Source: an uncultured archaeon
GTDB lineage: Archaea > Halobacteriota > Methanosarcinia > Methanotrichales > Methanotrichaceae
Assembly: GCA_902385025.1 (NCBI GenBank)
Contig: CABMDX010000096.1
Location: 1-15,252 of the forward strand
Direction of reading: 5' to 3'
DNA: 15,252 nucleotides
Part shown: positions 6,682-14,521 of the stretch, piece after piece
Layout of the letters: each line of letters starts with the position of its first letter
Position numbering within the stretch: position 1 is the first letter of the stretch
Translations under genes and position numbers: made by a program
The notes under the pieces: generated by a model
What the model saw: only the letters and a program-made list of their open reading frames with translations
Told to the model about the DNA's origin: nothing
Database searches by the model: none

Positions 6682-9613
6682 GTTCGGCCAGCCTCCGGTA
6701 AACATCGAAACAAGCCCCGGCAGTCTTCTCTAAAATCACCGGCCCTATGATTCGGCTGCCCTGCACTTCGAGCGTCTGCAAGTCGCATATCAGCTCTTCC
6801 AAATTGAGAACTGATGCGGCGCCAAGAGCAGCCTCCGCCTGCTCTTTGCCCTGGCCGTACAGAATCAGCCAAATCTGATTTGCAATGACAAGAGAATTGC
6901 CCATTCTATCTTCCACCGGCTCTAAAATCCCTTCCTGATCTTGCCGAAGCAGGAAAACATCACCCATCCCCAGGACCAGCCTAGAGTGGGGCGTGAAGAA
7001 ATATGAAAGAGCGTCTGCCAGCCTCAATATCGGGCGCACCTTGGGATTGGCTGCATAGGGCCTGAGCCTCTCTAAAACCCCTGGCAGATCCTTCTTCATT
7101 GCGTCCTCAAGACCTTTCAGGCTCCTCTCAATCTCCGGCTGAAAGAGCCGCACATAATCCGCAGCAATTCCATATCCTGTCCGCAGATGCCACCGCCCAT
7201 CCTGCCTCCATAATAATGCCTGGCTGGCCTGCAAAGTGGATGTCGGATCTACTACTATCTTCCACCGAGACTTCTTCCAGAGCAGTTCCATGTGCCACAT
7301 GTCTGCCTGGGCCATGTCAAAGGGAGAATCGCTGGCCATCAGGCGGTCGTTGTAGACCTTGCGCAGGATATAGAAAGGATCGCCTCCGCCTGCTCCTCCT
7401 CGCAGACTCACTCCAGGCATCGTTCCCCGCAGTCCATAGGCAAAAGGCAGGCCTGATTTCTTAATGTCCAATGCCAGCACCCCTACAGCGCTCCCCTGAA
7501 ACATCTTCTGGTTCAGCCATACCCCAATTTCGCCAATCTGAGCATTTACCATCCAATGCGTGGCATCCAGGAAATCAGATCCCTCCGAATAGTCTTTCGC
7601 AGGGAAAAGCCCACCTTCAGGAGCAGCAATCAGAGCTGAGAAATCCTCCCGGCTCATCTCCACCATCGAATCGCTCTTTATTGCATCCTGACATCGATTG
7701 AAAAGATTAACGTAGGTCTCGCCGTCTTTGATCAGCACTACTACTTTGCCTGAAACCTCAGACCTGCGCCCAACCCGCCCAAATCGCTGCAAAAATCCAT
7801 TTCCGTCACACTGCTCAGTTATCAGCGTGTCCGCAGCAAAGTCCACGCCAACCTCTACCGCAGGTGTGGAGATGAGAACGGCCCGAGGCAGCTTTGAAAA
7901 TGCATCCAAGAGCCCCTCGCGCTCATTTTTGGACATCTTGCCGGTGTAAATGATGACCGGCATATCAGTCTCACCCCAGGAGACAATATTTCTCATCTCT
8001 GCCTCCAGACTGCCATTTTCCAAGGCTCTGTAAATTCGTCCTGTTAAATTCGTTCTCCTGGCCTCATCTTTAATTAGCCAGCCCAGCCAGGAAAACGTTA
8101 CATATCGTCCGGACAGCTCAGATGGCGATATTTTCAGGTCGCCAGCAGCCTCATCCGAAAGTTCTATTGAATATTTTAAATAATCTCTAAATTTTTCTGC
8201 CAGATCCGTATTCATTCCGGCTCGTGAAAGGGCAGATACAATCTCATCAAATGCAGGAGCAGTAACGATAAGTGAATGATCATCCAAGACTACTTCAAGT
8301 TTGCTCTGAACGTTGCTAACCCAGACATTTATATTCTCCATCAAGCTTTCGAGATCGTTTGAGGTTTTTGTGCTGGAGACAAATTCGCTCTGGATCGATG
8401 CCCAAATTGACCGGGTCAATTTATTCTTGCCGCCGAGCCGTTCTTCTATTGAGGTGATTATGCTTCGATCTTTCTCACCGTCTCTTTGAGCGGAATATGC
8501 TCTCCTTTTTATTAGCCATGCCTGGCTTTCGAGAATCTTTGCAGCTCTCAAGGCAAGCTCTTCTGCTGATAGCTCCGCCCTGGCTCCCGGTGCCAGGTCG
8601 TTTAGATGTACAGGCTCCTCACGAGCGAGCCATTTTTCAATCTCTTTTCCGATCTCTGGCTCAGTCTTCTCCGCCTCCAGCCATGCCTTTAAACTATCCC
8701 ATCGAATCCGTCCAAAACGAAGCTTAATTTCTGTAGGAATCTGTGAAGAAGATTTTCCTCGAATCCCTTCGAAAACTCGATGAGCCAGATCCGCGGAATT
8801 AAAAACCAGTAAAATCTTGTTAGCACCATCAGAAATAGCTGATTCAACCGCCTCGATCAACTTATCCTGCCTCTCGCTGTAGCCACTGGCAGGCTCCAAA
8901 AAGTTGACTTCAATGTTATTGCATTTTGATTTGCCTTTTATTTCTGCACAATCCATCATCAGGTCGCGAAGTTCTTCCGTGGGCGTGGCTGTTAGGATAT
9001 GCCATTTCGAACTTTTTCCAATCTTCTCGCCCAGAAGCTGGATTCTCCTTTTAAGATGGGCCAGATTGCGCAGCATCAGGCCGTTGAAAAGGTGGCCTTC
9101 ATCCAAGACAAACTCATCCACCAGTGCTAACCCATAAATCAGCAAGCTGCTGTATTTCACATTCTTCCTGAAGAACCAGTAGACTTCGTCGGGCGTGGCT
9201 AGAATAACCGGCTTGTTTAGGGCTTGAATGAGCTTGCTCCTGGACATTCCCCCCTGAAGCTGCCCGACCTCCAGGCCGGTTATCTCCGCCAGAATATCCA
9301 TCACCGTCCTCTGATCTTCGAGGAGGGCAACAGTAGGATACATCAAGAGAACTTTTTTAATTATTCCTTGTTTTAGTTTCCAGAAGAGTGGTACGGCTAT
9401 GGCCAAGGTTTTGCCAGACGCGGTCCCTGCAACGAGAAATACATTTTTCTGTTCCTGGCCCACGAGCTTGAATGCCTCGGCCTGATGCAAAAATGGAAAG
9501 TACCTTTTTCCATCTCGATGAAATGTGAAATCCTGAAATAGGTCTAAGAGTGGTTGTGGTACCTCCTTGCAGATCTCCGGCTGTTTATTTGTAACCATAA
9601 GGGATATTGACAT
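6671..9613 (-). CDS. cas3': Cas3' superfamily 2 helicase (no HD domain)
   Basis: A 980-residue Cas3-type DNA helicase that would unwind and translocate on target DNA after Cascade recruitment. Visible motifs are a Q-like motif (FLHQAEAF, about 41-48), Walker A (AGTASGKT, 62-69), DExH box (LDEGH, 170-174), motif III (TATP, 208-211), motif V (STPAVEVGVDF, 582-592) and motif VI (QRFGRVGR, 609-616). About 260 residues, mostly helical, separate the two RecA-like lobes. A C-terminal domain of about 350 residues follows. No HD motif is present; the nuclease is the next gene. The ATG at 9613 is chosen because GGGAG lies ten bases upstream; a GTG at 9643 has no ribosome site. It is the first gene of the minus-strand operon. 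Base composition changes along the gene, from AT-rich around 8160 (30% in one line) to GC-rich around 7380 (67%). Confidence 0.93.
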   Translation of the reverse strand: MSISLMVTNKQPEICKEVPQPLLDLFQDFTFHRDGKRYFPFLHQAEAFKLVGQEQKNVFLVAGTASGKTLAIAVPLFWKLKQGIIKKVLLMYPTVALLEDQRTVMDILAEITGLEVGQLQGGMSRSKLIQALNKPVILATPDEVYWFFRKNVKYSSLLIYGLALVDEFVLDEGHLFNGLMLRNLAHLKRRIQLLGEKIGKSSKWHILTATPTEELRDLMMDCAEIKGKSKCNNIEVNFLEPASGYSERQDKLIEAVESAISDGANKILLVFNSADLAHRVFEGIRGKSSSQIPTEIKLRFGRIRWDSLKAWLEAEKTEPEIGKEIEKWLAREEPVHLNDLAPGARAELSAEELALRAAKILESQAWLIKRRAYSAQRDGEKDRSIITSIEERLGGKNKLTRSIWASIQSEFVSSTKTSNDLESLMENINVWVSNVQSKLEVVLDDHSLIVTAPAFDEIVSALSRAGMNTDLAEKFRDYLKYSIELSDEAAGDLKISPSELSGRYVTFSWLGWLIKDEARRTNLTGRIYRALENGSLEAEMRNIVSWGETDMPVIIYTGKMSKNEREGLLDAFSKLPRAVLISTPAVEVGVDFAADTLITEQCDGNGFLQRFGRVGRRSEVSGKVVVLIKDGETYVNLFNRCQDAIKSDSMVEMSREDFSALIAAPEGGLFPAKDYSEGSDFLDATHWMVNAQIGEIGVWLNQKMFQGSAVGVLALDIKKSGLPFAYGLRGTMPGVSLRGGAGGGDPFYILRKVYNDRLMASDSPFDMAQADMWHMELLWKKSRWKIVVDPTSTLQASQALLWRQDGRWHLRTGYGIAADYVRLFQPEIERSLKGLEDAMKKDLPGVLERLRPYAANPKVRPILRLADALSYFFTPHSRLVLGMGDVFLLRQDQEGILEPVEDRMGNSLVIANQIWLILYGQGKEQAEAALGAASVLNLEELICDLQTLEVQGSRIIGPVILEKTAGACFDVYRRLAEHAG

Positions 9614-9960
9614 GCAAGTACCACTCCCACCAACATTTTCCACTATCTATCATATTCGTTTATGGACTAAATCTTCCATAGTTGATTAGGGCTTTCAGAA
9701 ACAATCTTTCTAAGATACGTTAAACCTTTTGCCATGCATCCCGAAACTAATATTTGATGGAATTCTTTGCCTTAACGTCCCGTTTCTTCATTGCCAATTA
9801 TCACAGCCAAATCGCCTTTGCCCGCATCCCACCCTAAGTGACCGTGCGTGACCATGCCATCCTGGTCTCGCCTTCTGCCAATGGGCCCGCTCGGACCGCC
9901 CGCCCATATCCTAAAATAAAAATAGTTGTATCACCTCCCACACTATGAGGTCTTTTTCAA
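9614..9960. promoter_or_regulatory. divergent promoter region between cas3' and cas1 operons
   Basis: This 347-base stretch has no credible gene. Both cas operons start from it in opposite directions, so it should hold both promoters. On the plus strand an A-rich element, CTAAAATAAAAATAG at about 9911-9925, lies roughly 40-50 bases before the cas1 ATG and is a plausible TATA box. On the minus strand a weaker AT-rich element (ACGAATATGATAG, about 9646-9658) precedes cas3'. The hexamer GTGACC occurs twice ten bases apart (9838, 9848) and could be an operator half-site pair. I see no CRISPR repeat here. Confidence 0.45.
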
Positions 9961-10974
9961 ATGTCCCGTATCATCCTCTCCGACCGTGGCTCCTTCCTCG
10001 GCAAATCCGGCGAGCAATTTCGCATCACTCGCAAGGATGAGCCGGAGGTGCTCATTCCCGCTTGCAAAGTGGAGCAGATCCTCATCCTAGGCAGCGGCAT
10101 TTCCGTATCCTCCGATGCCATCGAGATGGCCGATGAATTGGGTGTAGAGATTGTCTTTGCCAGCTACTATGGAAAGCCTCTGGCAAGGCTCATTCCAGCA
10201 AGCTTAGGCGGCACGGTGAAGACGAGACGCGAGCAGTATTATGCTTACGGCGATGCCCGCGGAGCAAATCTCGCCAAGTCCTTCATCCGCGGCAAATTGA
10301 GGAACCAGTCATCGCTCCTCAAGTCATTCGCGAAGAAATGGAAGGGCGAGCGCGCGGAGTTATGGCAGGAGTTCCGCGAGAATTCGGGCCAGATCGAGGA
10401 CCTTATCCCCAAGCTTGACTTGATAAAAGGCAAAGTGGAAGACGTTCGCGAGAGGATCATGGGCGTGGAGGGAAATGGCGCAGAGATCTATTGGAGGACT
10501 TGGTCCAAGTTAATCCCGGAGGAATGGAAGTTTCCTGGCAGGGACTACCCAGCGGCTAAAGACCACATCAACTCTCTGCTCAACTTCGGATACTACTTGC
10601 TGGAGCAGGAGGTCTGGGCAGCCACGCTCTACGCAGGCCTAGATCCCTATGCCGGCTTCCTGCATGCCGATCGGCCCGGCCAGGAGAAGCTGGTCTATGA
10701 CATGATGGAGGAGTTCCGGCCTCTGGTGGTAGATAGAGTGGTTGTGGGCTTAGCCCGCGAGATGCGGCCTGGCCACTTTCAGGAAGACTGCCGCATGACA
10801 AAAGACGGCATGAAGATCGCCTCTTCGGCATTCTATGGCCGTCTAGACGAGCACATAACGTATAGAGAGAAAAGCCAGATCCTGCGCAACATAATCCGTT
10901 CTCAAGCATCAACTGTGGCTACATTCCTTCGTGGCGAGCGACTATGTTACGAGCCCTTCACTCCACGATGGTGA
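9961..10974 (+). CDS. cas1: Cas1 integrase
   Basis: The 337-residue Cas1 integrates new spacers into the array as part of a Cas1-Cas2 complex. Metal-binding residues expected for the family are visible: E170 (MGVEGNGAEIYW), H235 (AGFLHADRPGQ) and the acidic pair D247/E250 in LVYDMMEEFRP. The N-terminal beta domain (about 1-80) and helical C-terminal domain are both complete, and the length is normal. The ATG at 9961 has GAGGT nine bases upstream. It leads the adaptation operon and is followed by cas2 after 16 nt. Its sampled G+C (50% in one line) lies between that of csc1 and the HD gene. Confidence 0.97.
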   Translation: MSRIILSDRGSFLGKSGEQFRITRKDEPEVLIPACKVEQILILGSGISVSSDAIEMADELGVEIVFASYYGKPLARLIPASLGGTVKTRREQYYAYGDARGANLAKSFIRGKLRNQSSLLKSFAKKWKGERAELWQEFRENSGQIEDLIPKLDLIKGKVEDVRERIMGVEGNGAEIYWRTWSKLIPEEWKFPGRDYPAAKDHINSLLNFGYYLLEQEVWAATLYAGLDPYAGFLHADRPGQEKLVYDMMEEFRPLVVDRVVVGLAREMRPGHFQEDCRMTKDGMKIASSAFYGRLDEHITYREKSQILRNIIRSQASTVATFLRGERLCYEPFTPRW

Positions 10975-10990
10975 TTATTGGAGGGAACTT

Positions 10991-11269
10991 GTGGATACGA
11001 TAATCATTTACGATATCAGCGAAAACAGCCTAAGAACCAGAGTATCTAAAGTATTGCTGGATTATGGCTGCATTCGCATCCAGGAGAGTGCCTTCTACGG
11101 CATCCTGAACCACAACACTCGCGAAAAGCTCCGGCTGCGACTAGAGAAGATGATGCATGGCCGAGAGGGAAATATCCAGTTCTATCCACTATGCAGCAAA
11201 TGCTTCTCCCTTAAGGAAAGCATAGGTGAGATCTACAAGATCAATGAGGAGGACATAACCGTTCTTTAG
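10991..11269 (+). CDS. cas2: Cas2, adaptation complex subunit
   Basis: A 92-residue Cas2 that dimerises to bridge two Cas1 dimers during spacer integration. The first strand ends in the conserved aspartate (TIIIYDIS, D8). The middle has RVSKVLLDYGCIRIQESAFYG, matching the RxxKxLxxxGxxxQxSvF pattern of the family. The start is the GTG at 10991, with a strong GGAGG six bases before it. The frame is open for 20 codons further upstream, but those overlap the end of cas1 and have no ribosome site. Confidence 0.95.
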   Translation: MDTIIIYDISENSLRTRVSKVLLDYGCIRIQESAFYGILNHNTREKLRLRLEKMMHGREGNIQFYPLCSKCFSLKESIGEIYKINEEDITVL

Positions 11270-11315
11270 AGCAGAGGGTGGTTGCTATGAATTGCGATTT
11301 CAGGAGGGGCTCAAA

Positions 11316-11912
11316 ATGATCACAGTCAGCGACGTGAAGCAGTATCTTTACTGTCCTAAAATAATCTACTTTGATCATGTGCTGCACGTTCCTAAGCCAC
11401 CCGATCAGAAGCTGGAAACCGGCAAAGAGAAGCACGATTTAATCACCGCCAAAGAGAAACGCCGCAAAGGTGCAATTTTCTACGACCCGGAGCTGGATCA
11501 GGCGGAGAAAATGTTTCGAGTGGCTCTGGAGAGCAGCATACTTAGCCTGAGAGGAATTCTGGACTATTTGGTGAAAACTGAACGGGAGTTCATACCTGTG
11601 GACTACAAGTTCGGCAGCTCCCATAATGGAGGCGTTCACCTTAACCACAAGTACCAGCTTGTCGCCTACGCTCTTCTGGTGGAAGAGAACTTTAAGACCA
11701 TTGTCCGGCGAGGCTACATTCATTATAGCAAGGATAGAGTGAATGCGCAGATCGATATCGGCGATGAGATCCGCAGGCGCACATTGAAAATGATCCATGA
11801 GATAGGCCAGATCATTGAAGAAGAGATCGAGCCTGTCGGCACCAAGAATCCTGGCAGATGCACGGACTGCGAATATAGCCGGTACTGTATTGGATATCAA
11901 TCCGAAAAGTAA
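11316..11912 (+). CDS. cas4: Cas4 RecB-like nuclease
   Basis: A 198-residue Cas4 with an iron-sulfur cluster, which trims prespacers and helps select those next to a PAM. The four cluster cysteines are visible: C13 (YLYCPK) and C182, C185, C191 (CTDCEYSRYC). Nuclease residues are H40 (GKEKHD), D83 (RGILDYL), D96 and K98 (PVDYKFG), and Q114 with Y118 (QLVAY). All look intact. The ATG at 11316 has AGGAGGGG six bases upstream; a TTG eight codons earlier is rejected. It lies 46 nt after cas2 and 24 nt before csa1. Confidence 0.95.
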   Translation: MITVSDVKQYLYCPKIIYFDHVLHVPKPPDQKLETGKEKHDLITAKEKRRKGAIFYDPELDQAEKMFRVALESSILSLRGILDYLVKTEREFIPVDYKFGSSHNGGVHLNHKYQLVAYALLVEENFKTIVRRGYIHYSKDRVNAQIDIGDEIRRRTLKMIHEIGQIIEEEIEPVGTKNPGRCTDCEYSRYCIGYQSEK

Positions 11913-11936
11913 GCATCATTGTCATTGGAGGGCACT

Positions 11937-12872
11937 ATGTATTTCTTTTCCGAAGAGGAGCGCAAATATCTCCTGAAGAAGCTAATTCCAAAAGCACGGG
12001 AGAAAGGCATAGCAGAGGATCTCCGGGGCTGGAACTGGCATTCCACGGAGCTTTCGCCGCCCCATGATATTATCTTGCCCGTCTGGGAGGTATCAGACAG
12101 GTACTGTGAAACCGGACGGGATTCCTATCTGAGGCATGTTCAGAAGGTCAGCGTGCCTGCTAGCGAGGAGATGGTCGCCGGTCGCATTTATCACCAGGCT
12201 ATGGCCGAGCTTTATCCGACGGCGAAGAGGCTGATTTACAGAGAAGGAATGGGCATCTGTACTGACCTTCCCCAAATCCTAATGGAGCGGCTGCCTGAGG
12301 CCATAATTGAGGCCGAAGAACAGCTCTCTCAAGTAAAATGCTACACGGAGAGCGGCAAAGATGTTGGCGAGAACTTAAGGAAGCTCTGGTCTTTTGAGGT
12401 TAGCAGAATTGTCGCCGCTATCTATGCCTATCTCGGCAAATACAAATACATGAGCGATGATTCTTTGATCAATCATGCCCTGCCCTTCGTTGTGGAACAC
12501 AAGCTGGACGGGCAGTATCTGGGCTTGAGCAGCAATCTTTCTGCCGACGCAATAAATATGGGCGGAATGCTTATATGCGACCTAAAAACTGGCCCGAGGA
12601 GAGATTTTCATAGGCTCTCTGCAACGGGTTATGCGCTGGTTTACGAAAGTCTCTATGAAGTACCAATCAGCATCGGATGTACCGTTTACTTAAGTTTCCC
12701 GAAAAACCATCCTACGCCGCACATCGATAGGGATTTTTTCATAATAACCGACGAGATCCGGCAATGGTTTATCGAGGAGAGAGACAGTAAGCAAGATCTC
12801 ATCTTCTGCGAGCGAGATCCAGGGAAATGTCAGAATCCAGGAAGCTGCCGATATAGTGAATATTGTCGCTAA
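11937..12872 (+). CDS. csa1: Csa1, second Cas4-family nuclease
   Basis: A 311-residue protein of the Csa1 group (Cas4-related, PF06023-like), usually seen with type I-A adaptation genes in crenarchaea. The N-terminus MYFFSEEERKYLLKKLIPKA followed by LRGWNWH and RYCETGRDSYLR is characteristic. Expected nuclease residues are H86 (GRIYHQAM), E188 or D191 (VVEHKLDGQYLGL), and D215 with K217 (ICDLKTG). Cluster cysteines are C57 near the N-terminus and C291, C298, C304, C310 at the C-terminus. The ATG at 11937 has GGAGG five bases upstream. With cas4, cas1 and cas2 it makes an adaptation set with two different Cas4 proteins. In Pyrococcus, two Cas4 proteins set the two ends of the prespacer; I infer a similar division of labour. 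Confidence 0.9.
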   Translation: MYFFSEEERKYLLKKLIPKAREKGIAEDLRGWNWHSTELSPPHDIILPVWEVSDRYCETGRDSYLRHVQKVSVPASEEMVAGRIYHQAMAELYPTAKRLIYREGMGICTDLPQILMERLPEAIIEAEEQLSQVKCYTESGKDVGENLRKLWSFEVSRIVAAIYAYLGKYKYMSDDSLINHALPFVVEHKLDGQYLGLSSNLSADAINMGGMLICDLKTGPRRDFHRLSATGYALVYESLYEVPISIGCTVYLSFPKNHPTPHIDRDFFIITDEIRQWFIEERDSKQDLIFCERDPGKCQNPGSCRYSEYCR

Positions 12873-12927
12873 GTCAAAATTCGTTGATAACAGCATTCCG
12901 ATCATTTGCAGGATTTATAATAAGACC

Positions 12928-12970
12928 TGTGTCCCTCCTTTAGTTGTTGGACAAAATCAAGGAGGACACA
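12928..12970. repeat. imperfect inverted repeat, probable IS left-end remnant
   Basis: TGTGTCCCTCCTT (12928-12940) is complementary to AAGGAGGACACA (12959-12970) apart from one unpaired C, with an 18-base loop. It lies directly before the decayed transposase start, and the right arm supplies its GGAGG ribosome site. It may be part of the terminal repeat of the insertion element. No second copy is seen to the right, which fits loss of the right end. Confidence 0.5.
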
Positions 12971-12975
12971 AGCCC

Positions 12976-13289
12976 ATGCAATCATTAGAACCGGTAATCA
13001 ATTCTCTTGTCGATCCGAACAGAGGACTGAAGCAGGTTGAATCCTCAATACTTGCATTGGCGAAATAACCCTTGATAAGCCTCAGTTCAGAGTATTTTCA
13101 TTTGAATCAAGTGCATTTGAACGATATTGTCACTTCGAGCAGGCTTTGCTAATGACAATTGCAGAATCATATGTTTAAGGTGTTTCAATATGTGAAATAG
13201 AGGAACTAGTCAAAAATTTTGGTTTGAATAGACTATCCGCATCTGAAGTATCTCGATTATGCAAGATTCTCGACAAAAAAGTGCACTGA
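12976..13289 (+). pseudogene. decayed IS256-family transposase fragment
   Basis: The frame opens at ATG 12976 (MQSLEPVINSLVDPNRGLKQ) with GGAGG ten bases before it, and stops at 13066. The coding sense continues in another frame: VFSFESSAFERYCHFEQALL, then an in-frame TAA at 13176, then GVSICEIEELVKNFGLNRLS and ASEVSRLCKILDKKV, ending at 13287. The second part matches the IS256 (mutator-type) pattern 'FERY..-EQAL..I.E.YVQGVS...-VEELVK..G...-S.SEVSR.CK.LD..V'. The TAA stands where the family has Gln, so CAA to TAA is likely. The frameshift is explained by loss of one A near 13063-13065. The central N-terminal segment and the whole DDE catalytic domain are missing, so it cannot be active. Confidence 0.7.
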
Positions 13290-13354
13290 AAAAGAATCCA
13301 GTCTTTCATAGAGAAAATCTAAGGAATTCATTAGGCCAAAATCGATATCAGTAG

Positions 13355-13437
13355 TGCGGGGGACGGGAGTCGAACCCGCGAACACCTTCGTGACAGGGTC
13401 CTAAGCCCTGCGCCTTTAACCACTTGGCAACCCCCGC
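13355..13437 (-). tRNA. tRNA-Leu (anticodon UAG)
   Basis: The minus strand folds as a type II tRNA of 83 nt. The acceptor stem GCGGGGG pairs with CCCCCGC, with discriminator A at 13355. The D arm is TTGCCAAGTGGTTAAAGGC. The anticodon stem CAGGG/CCCTG encloses loop CTTAGGA (anticodon UAG). A long variable arm follows (TCACGAAGGTGTTC), then T arm GCGGGTTCGACTCCCGT. The long variable arm and the A discriminator identify leucine. CCA is not encoded. Its 3' end faces the insertion-element remnant and the CRISPR locus. Confidence 0.96.
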
Positions 13438-13559
13438 TTATTGTTTGCCATCTAGAGCCCTCGGCCCCGTGCCCTCACTTTGCCGGCCTTTCCGAAAGCA
13501 TGCTCATTGCAGCCATGCTTAAATAAATAGCTAACCGAAGCCAGAGCGGAAAATAGACC
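13438..13559. other. tRNA upstream region with AT-rich near-palindrome
   Basis: No gene is seen between tRNA-Leu and the argF terminator. GCTTAAATAAATAGC at about 13517-13531 is a near-palindrome resembling an archaeal TATA box and could drive the tRNA on the minus strand, though it lies about 80 bases before the mature 5' end, further than usual. Confidence 0.3.
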
Positions 13560-13560
13560 G

Positions 13561-13592
13561 AAAAAAGGGAAAAATGGGGCCCTCTGAACCCC
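13561..13592 (-). terminator. probable terminator after argF
   Basis: Just after the argF stop, the minus strand reads GGGG, a short loop, GCCCC, then ATTTTT, CCC and TTTTTT. Two T-tracts (13570-13574 and 13561-13566) after a small GC hairpin fit archaeal intrinsic termination. Confidence 0.5.
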
Positions 13593-13597
13593 GATCC

Positions 13598-14494
13598 TCA
13601 CCTCATCAGCCAGGCCATGACCGCCTTGCTGGTGTGCAGTCTGTTCTCAGCCTCGTCGAAGACCGCACTCTGCGGCCCGTCCATCACCTCATCCGTGATC
13701 TCCTGGCCGCGGTGCGCGGGCAGGCAATGCAAAGCGATTGCCTCAGGCCCGGCCAGCTCCATGATCCTCGAATTGAGCTGATACTTTCCAAAGACCCGCA
13801 GCCTCTCCGCCTCCTGGGCCTCATCTCCCATGGAAACCCATGTATCCGTAACCAGAACATCCGCTCCGCTTGCAGCTTCATCCGGCTCCACCACAACCTT
13901 GGGCCAGCCGCCCAGGCTCTTGGCCTGCTCCAGAATGCGGGCCTTTGGCTGGTAGCCCTGAGGCGATGCCACGGTGATGTCCATTCCCAAAATCGCCGCA
14001 GCCAGTATCATGGAGTTGCAGACATTGTTCCCGTCACCGATCCACGCAACCTTCAGCCCCTCCAGCTTCGAGAATTTCTGGCTCATTGTCTGCAAGTCCG
14101 CCAGAATCTGCAGAGGATGCTCAAAATCAGAGAGCGCATTCACAACCGGCACACTGGCAAACCTGGCAAGCTGCACCACGGTGTTATGAGAAAATACGCG
14201 TGCGGTTATGCCGTGCACATATCTCGAGAGCACGCGCGCCGTATCTGCAATGGTCTCTCCCCTGCCCAATTGCAGCTCGCCGGCTGAAAGATATATCGGA
14301 TGCCCTCCCAGCTCCGCAGCCGCAATCTCCAGGGAGACGCGCGTCCTCGTGGACGGCTTCTCAAAGATCATGGCCAGGCTCTTTTTGGCAAGCGGCGTGC
14401 CATGCTCTGAGCGCCTGGCCCGAAAAGCCTCACTGCTCTCGATCAGGCGGAGGATCTCTTCTCGGGAGAGGTCGGATATAGAGATAAGATTCAT
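13598..14494 (-). CDS. argF: ornithine carbamoyltransferase
   Basis: A 298-residue enzyme that joins carbamoyl phosphate and ornithine to give citrulline in arginine biosynthesis, in the cytoplasm. The carbamoyl-phosphate loop STRTR (48-52, in FEKPSTRTRVSLE) and HPLQ (126-129) are intact. The ornithine side is shown by DTWVSMG (217-223) and HCLP (256-259). HCLP and SMG separate it from aspartate carbamoyltransferase. The length is normal. The ATG at 14494 has AGGT six bases upstream. It follows fwdD by 27 nt on the same strand and may share its transcript. Confidence 0.97.
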   Translation of the reverse strand: MNLISISDLSREEILRLIESSEAFRARRSEHGTPLAKKSLAMIFEKPSTRTRVSLEIAAAELGGHPIYLSAGELQLGRGETIADTARVLSRYVHGITARVFSHNTVVQLARFASVPVVNALSDFEHPLQILADLQTMSQKFSKLEGLKVAWIGDGNNVCNSMILAAAILGMDITVASPQGYQPKARILEQAKSLGGWPKVVVEPDEAASGADVLVTDTWVSMGDEAQEAERLRVFGKYQLNSRIMELAGPEAIALHCLPAHRGQEITDEVMDGPQSAVFDEAENRLHTSKAVMAWLMR

Positions 14495-14521
14495 GTCTGC
14501 ACCTTAACCTTACAACCAAAG

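Noticed and set aside
7099..9137. Several plus-strand open frames of 70-120 codons within cas3'
   Set aside because: All are shadows of the helicase gene, with no ribosome sites or recognisable motifs.
12856..12975. Extension of the transposase frame upstream to about 12856
   Set aside because: It overlaps the end of csa1 and crosses the inverted repeat; the ATG at 12976 has the ribosome site and the family-like start.
13355..13380. Attachment-site duplication of the tRNA-Leu 3' end
   Set aside because: I found no second copy of the tRNA 3' end within the window, so no att site is claimed.
13574..14287. Long plus-strand open frame (237 codons) opposite argF
   Set aside because: argF on the minus strand has all family motifs; the opposite frame is a by-product of GC-rich codons and resembles nothing.
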